Assembly (NCBI GenBank): GCA_024235835.1
Contig: JACKLQ010000002.1
Coordinates: 124,001-188,000, forward strand
Source: Thiobacillus sp.
Lineage (GTDB): Bacteria; Pseudomonadota; Gammaproteobacteria; Burkholderiales; Thiobacillaceae
DNA: 64,000 bases
Reading direction: 5' to 3'
In this document: piece after piece, positions 60,589 through 64,000 of the stretch
Layout of the letters: every line of letters begins with the position of its first letter
Position numbering within the stretch: the stretch's first letter is position 1
Position numbers and translations under genes: made by a program
The notes under the pieces: generated by a model
Databases searched by the model: none
Told to the model about the DNA's origin: nothing
What the model saw: only the letters and a program-made list of their open reading frames with translations

Positions 60589-61433
60589 TGGCCTCCCCCT
60601 CGCATCTCGGCATGCTCGTACACGGTCTGTCCCCGCAGGTGGAACAAGTCCGTGGCGTGGTACAGCGCCTCGGAATGGCCCACGAACAACAGGCCATCCG
60701 GCTTCAGCAAGGGCTTCATGCGCTTGAGGATGGTGTACTGAGTGGGCTTGTCGAAGTAGATCATGACGTTGCGGCAGAAAATGGCGTCCAGCGGATCCCG
60801 TATGGGATAGCGGGCATCCAGCAGGTTCAGCTGGAAATAGTCCACCATGGTGCGCAGCTCCGGCTTGGCCCGGGCCATGCCCGCATTGTCGCCGGTGCCC
60901 TTCAGGAAGAACTGCCTTTGCTGGGACTCGCTCAGCTTTTTCAGGCGGTCCAGGGGATAGACGCCTTCCCGTCCCTTCTTGAGCACATTGGTGTCCAGGT
61001 CCGATGCCAGGACCTTCACGGGCGCATGGAACCCCCCCAGGGCCTCCACCGCCGTCATGGCGATGGAATAGGGTTCTTCCCCCGTGCTGGAAGCGGAACA
61101 CCAGATGGTGATGGGCCGGTCTCTCCGGGTCTTGAGGAAATCCTTGAGGATGTGGAAGTGATGTGCCTCGCGAAAGAAGTCCGTCAGGTTGGTGGTGAGG
61201 GAATTGACGAAGGCCTCCCACTCCTCCTCATGACCGGCGCGCAGGAAGGCGAGGTATTCGCGGAAGGAACGGATGCCCGTGGCCCGCAGGCGCCGGGCCA
61301 GGCGGCTGTAAACCATGTCCTCCTTGGCATCGGAGAGGGCGATGCCGGCATGGTCATAGATCATCTTGCGGACTTCCTCGAAATCCCGCTTGGCAAACTC
61401 GAACTCCCTTTCCCTGCTCTGGGCTTCGGCCAT
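60585..61433 (-). CDS. cheR: Chemoreceptor methyltransferase CheR
   Basis: A protein of 282 aa. The helical N-terminal domain (FEEVRKMIYDHAGIALSD) is followed by the SAM-binding fold: IWCSASSTGEEPYSIAM, VKVLASDLDTNVLKKG, and AIFCRNVMIYFDKPTQ. It methylates receptor glutamates. Located between the receptor gene and cheD in one minus-strand cluster; cheA, cheW and cheY are not in the window. Confidence 0.96.
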   Translation of the reverse strand: MAEAQSREREFEFAKRDFEEVRKMIYDHAGIALSDAKEDMVYSRLARRLRATGIRSFREYLAFLRAGHEEEWEAFVNSLTTNLTDFFREAHHFHILKDFLKTRRDRPITIWCSASSTGEEPYSIAMTAVEALGGFHAPVKVLASDLDTNVLKKGREGVYPLDRLKKLSESQQRQFFLKGTGDNAGMARAKPELRTMVDYFQLNLLDARYPIRDPLDAIFCRNVMIYFDKPTQYTILKRMKPLLKPDGLLFVGHSEALYHATDLFHLRGQTVYEHAEMRGGGQ

Positions 61434-61517
61434 GTAGTTATCCGCCTGTTTGGTGTTGCGCCGGCGCGGCCGTGGACATGCCTATGTCCACGGCCTGTGC
61501 CTCTTTTTCATGCTGGT

Positions 61518-64000
61518 TCAGAATTCTTCCCATTCATCATCGGAACCTGTGCCGGAGGGGGCCATGCGTGCCGCAGCCTTCACCGGGCCGGGCGCCCTGG
61601 CTGGGGCCGATCGCGCAACGGGTGGCAATTTCGCCGCCGCGGCGCTCCTGGTGGTGACCATGCGCCCTGGGCCGCCCTGGATCTTGAACACGCTGACGGC
61701 CTCGCTCAGGCTGCCGGCCTGGTCCTGCAGCGACTCCGCCGCCGCCGCCGCTTCTTCCACCAGCGCCGCGTTCTGCTGCGTCATCTCGTCCATCTGCGAC
61801 ACCGCCGAGTTCACCTGTTCGATCCCCTGACTCTGCTCCGTGCTCGCCGCCGTGATCTCTCCCATGATGTCCGTCACCCGCTTCACCGCGTTCACCACTT
61901 CGTCCATGGTGGATCCCGCCTGCTCCACCAGCTTGTAGCCGTTGCCTACCTTGTCCACCGAGTCGGAGATCAATTCCTTGATCTCCTTCGCCGCCGCCGC
62001 TGAACGCTGGGCCAGCGAACGCACTTCCCCGGCCACCACCGCGAAGCCTCGACCCTGCTCCCCCGCCCGCGCCGCTTCCACCGCGGCGTTCAGCGCCAGT
62101 ATGTTGGTCTGGAAGGCTATGCCATCGATGACGCTGATGATGTCCGCTATCTTCCTCGACGAATCCGCGATGGCGCCCATGGTGTGCACCACCTGCCCCA
62201 CCACTTCTCCCCCTTTCACCGCCACGTCGCTGGCGCCCCTGGCCAGCTGGTTCGCCTGCCGGGCGTTGTCCGCGTTCTGCTTCACCGTGCTGGTCAGCTC
62301 GTCCATGCTGCTGGCCGTCTCTTCCAGGCTGCTGGCCTGGCTCTCCGTCCGGCTCGACAGGTCCGTGTTCCCCGACGCGATCTCCCGCGCCGCCGTGTTG
62401 ATCGCGTCCGTCGCTTCCCGAATCTGCGTCACAATCTCCTTCAGCCTCTCCACCGTGGCGTTGGTGTCGTCCTTCAGCTGCCCGAACAACCCCTGGTAGT
62501 CGGCGTCGATTCCTTGGGTCAGGTCCCCCTGGGAGAGGGCCCGCAGGACCATAGCCACGTCGTTCATGCCCCGTTCGCTGGTCTCCACCAACTTGTTGAT
62601 GCCTTCCGCCAATTGCAGGAAGAAGCCGTCCTTGCCTGCCGTGTCCAGCCTCTGGCTAAGGTCGCCGGAGGCAGCCGCATTAACGATCTGCGCGATTTCC
62701 TTCTCGGTGGCCGCCTCATCGGTACGGTCCTGCCATTCCCCCACCGAACCCAGACGCTGCCCTGCGGCGTTGAAGATGGGGTTGGTGGTCAAAGCATAAA
62801 GCCGCTCGCCGATCACGATTTCCGAGCGCGCGGTGGTGGTCAGGGACGCCAGCCGGTCCATGGCGGCCTGCGGGTCGGCGTAGAAAACGCAGATGGACGA
62901 TCCGATGAACTTGTCGGCGGAAAAATCCGGGATGGTTTTCTGGATGGCCTTTTCGGTACGCTTAAGCGTCGCCAGCAAGGCATTGTTGGCATAGAACACG
63001 CGCCCCTGGTTGTCCGCGATCCTCACGTTGGTGGAGACTGAATCAAGCGCCTGGCGGATGCGCAGGTTCTCGTCCGCAACCCGCTTGGCCTCGGAAACGT
63101 CGAACCCCAGCTTGGTCTGCATGGATTCCAGAGCCTCCAGCACCTTGCCCACCTCGTCGTGCCGATCGATGTGGATGTCCGACTTGTAGTTTCCCTCGGC
63201 GATGTTGCGGAAATAACCGATGGTGCGATCCAGGGGTTTGACAATGTCCCGGACCAGCAGCCAGGCAAACCAGATAGCCAGGGATATGCCCAGGGCCATG
63301 CCCACCAGGCCGATGGACAGCAGAGTGCGATATCGCGTATCCGCGTGCTCGTGCTCGCTCTTGGCCTTTTCCTGCAATCCCTGGCGCAGAGCCTCCATCT
63401 TGTCCCGCGCATCCGCATAGTGTGGATTGACCTTGGTCAGCAGCACCTGGGTGGCGGTGACATAATCGCCAGCCTTGAGGGCCTGGACGGCTGGTTGCAA
63501 GCCTTCCTTGACGTAGCGGTTGCGGGCCTCGGCAAAAACTTGCGTGGCGGCCACCGTTTCCCCGGGCAACTCGATTTTGTTGAACTCCTCGATGAGAGCC
63601 GTGATCCTGTCCCGGTTGGCGAGGATGGTCTCCGTGTGCCTGTCCACGGGATGGTCATGCTGGTTCGCCGCCGGGCTGCCCGGCGCGTGCTGCACGGCCA
63701 GGGCCACCTGGGTCTGGTTCTCGCTCATCAGGCGCACGACCTGCCCCAGGATGCGGATGGGTTGCAGGTCACTCTGATACATGCGCCCCATGTCGCTGCT
63801 GGTGATGGCCAGACCGCCCATGCCTATGGCCGTACCCACCAGGATCATGGCCACCACCATGCCCATGATGCCTGCCAGGCGGGCCTTGATGGTCAGGCGT
63901 TGGAGCATCCCGGACTTGTGCAGAGCCTTCACCTTTCCGTCGCGGATGTCCTTGTACAGGGCCTCCGCCCGGCTGACCGCTTCCCGACTGGGCTTGCGCC
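61518..64000 (-). CDS. Chemoreceptor (MCP), N-terminus beyond the window
   Basis: The frame is still open at the right edge, reading RKPSREAVSRAEALYKDIRDG before KVKALHK; that phrase normally follows an N-terminal PAS domain of Aer-type receptors, so the start is outside. Inside follow a membrane segment (MGMVVAMILVGTAIGMGG), a periplasmic domain, a second segment (LVGMALGISLAIWFAWLLV), HAMP, a PAS-like domain (NVRIADNQGRVFYANNALL) and the signalling domain with GIAFQTNILALNAAVEAARAG. The C-terminus EWEEF matches the xWxxF tether that binds CheR and CheB, whose genes are adjacent. At least 827 aa. Confidence 0.93.
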   Translation of the reverse strand, partial: RKPSREAVSRAEALYKDIRDGKVKALHKSGMLQRLTIKARLAGIMGMVVAMILVGTAIGMGGLAITSSDMGRMYQSDLQPIRILGQVVRLMSENQTQVALAVQHAPGSPAANQHDHPVDRHTETILANRDRITALIEEFNKIELPGETVAATQVFAEARNRYVKEGLQPAVQALKAGDYVTATQVLLTKVNPHYADARDKMEALRQGLQEKAKSEHEHADTRYRTLLSIGLVGMALGISLAIWFAWLLVRDIVKPLDRTIGYFRNIAEGNYKSDIHIDRHDEVGKVLEALESMQTKLGFDVSEAKRVADENLRIRQALDSVSTNVRIADNQGRVFYANNALLATLKRTEKAIQKTIPDFSADKFIGSSICVFYADPQAAMDRLASLTTTARSEIVIGERLYALTTNPIFNAAGQRLGSVGEWQDRTDEAATEKEIAQIVNAAASGDLSQRLDTAGKDGFFLQLAEGINKLVETSERGMNDVAMVLRALSQGDLTQGIDADYQGLFGQLKDDTNATVERLKEIVTQIREATDAINTAAREIASGNTDLSSRTESQASSLEETASSMDELTSTVKQNADNARQANQLARGASDVAVKGGEVVGQVVHTMGAIADSSRKIADIISVIDGIAFQTNILALNAAVEAARAGEQGRGFAVVAGEVRSLAQRSAAAAKEIKELISDSVDKVGNGYKLVEQAGSTMDEVVNAVKRVTDIMGEITAASTEQSQGIEQVNSAVSQMDEMTQQNAALVEEAAAAAESLQDQAGSLSEAVSVFKIQGGPGRMVTTRSAAAAKLPPVARSAPARAPGPVKAAARMAPSGTGSDDEWEEF

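Overview
The window looks like part of a high-GC betaproteobacterial chromosome of the Rhodocyclales/Nitrosomonadales kind. This is an inference from the gene families: a RegBA redox pair, the giant DUF3683 oxidoreductase, UbiK, a TorF-type porin with GlnK-AmtB, a partial regulatory PTS and a chemotaxis block. No rRNA is present, so the genus cannot be fixed.

Region 1 (1-10.4 kb) is a complete type I-E CRISPR-Cas locus read leftwards: cas3, cas8e, cse2, cas7e, cas5e, cas6e, cas1, cas2, a very short leader with an IHF-like site, then an array with at least 31 spacers that runs off the window's left edge. Region 2 (10.7-29.6 kb) is accessory DNA. It holds an IS21-family element with a doubly broken istA; a compact five-gene operon of exported proteins (a small beta-rich secreted protein, two further secreted proteins, a Tat lipoprotein and a lipoprotein serine protease) that I cannot assign to a known system; a Nudix-domain gene bracketed by inverted repeats; a frameshifted small hydrophobic ORF; an IS3-family element; and a two-gene cassette (pseudokinase-helicase plus PLD protein) that fits type I Mokosh anti-phage defence. 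Then come a repressor-operator module with two orphan genes, and about 1.3 kb without protein genes, rich in tetraloop hairpins, that ends at the 3' side of a tRNA-Phe gene. That tRNA probably marks the edge of an integrated island.

Region 3 (29.6-64 kb) is ordinary chromosome: DUF971, fructosamine-kinase-like, rpmE, membrane glycosyltransferase, mobA, yidD, a STAS-like protein, hslV without adjacent hslU, regA/regB, a copper receptor with a PCuAC chaperone, phoU, Nudix-ThiE fusion, ubiK, a nitrogen operon (porin-glnK-amtB), phoB-phoR with a Pho box, HIT, the DUF3683 oxidoreductase, ptsIIA-ptsH-ptsI, a diguanylate cyclase, an HsbR/HsbA-like phosphorelay and cheB-cheD-cheR next to a chemoreceptor truncated by the right edge.

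The most interesting items are the exported five-gene operon, the defence island (Nudix, small ORF, Mokosh-like pair), the candidate large structured RNA beside tRNA-Phe, paired RegA-type boxes around a small terminator between regB and the copper receptor, and the strong pyrimidine bias of the repeat-adjacent base in the CRISPR array.
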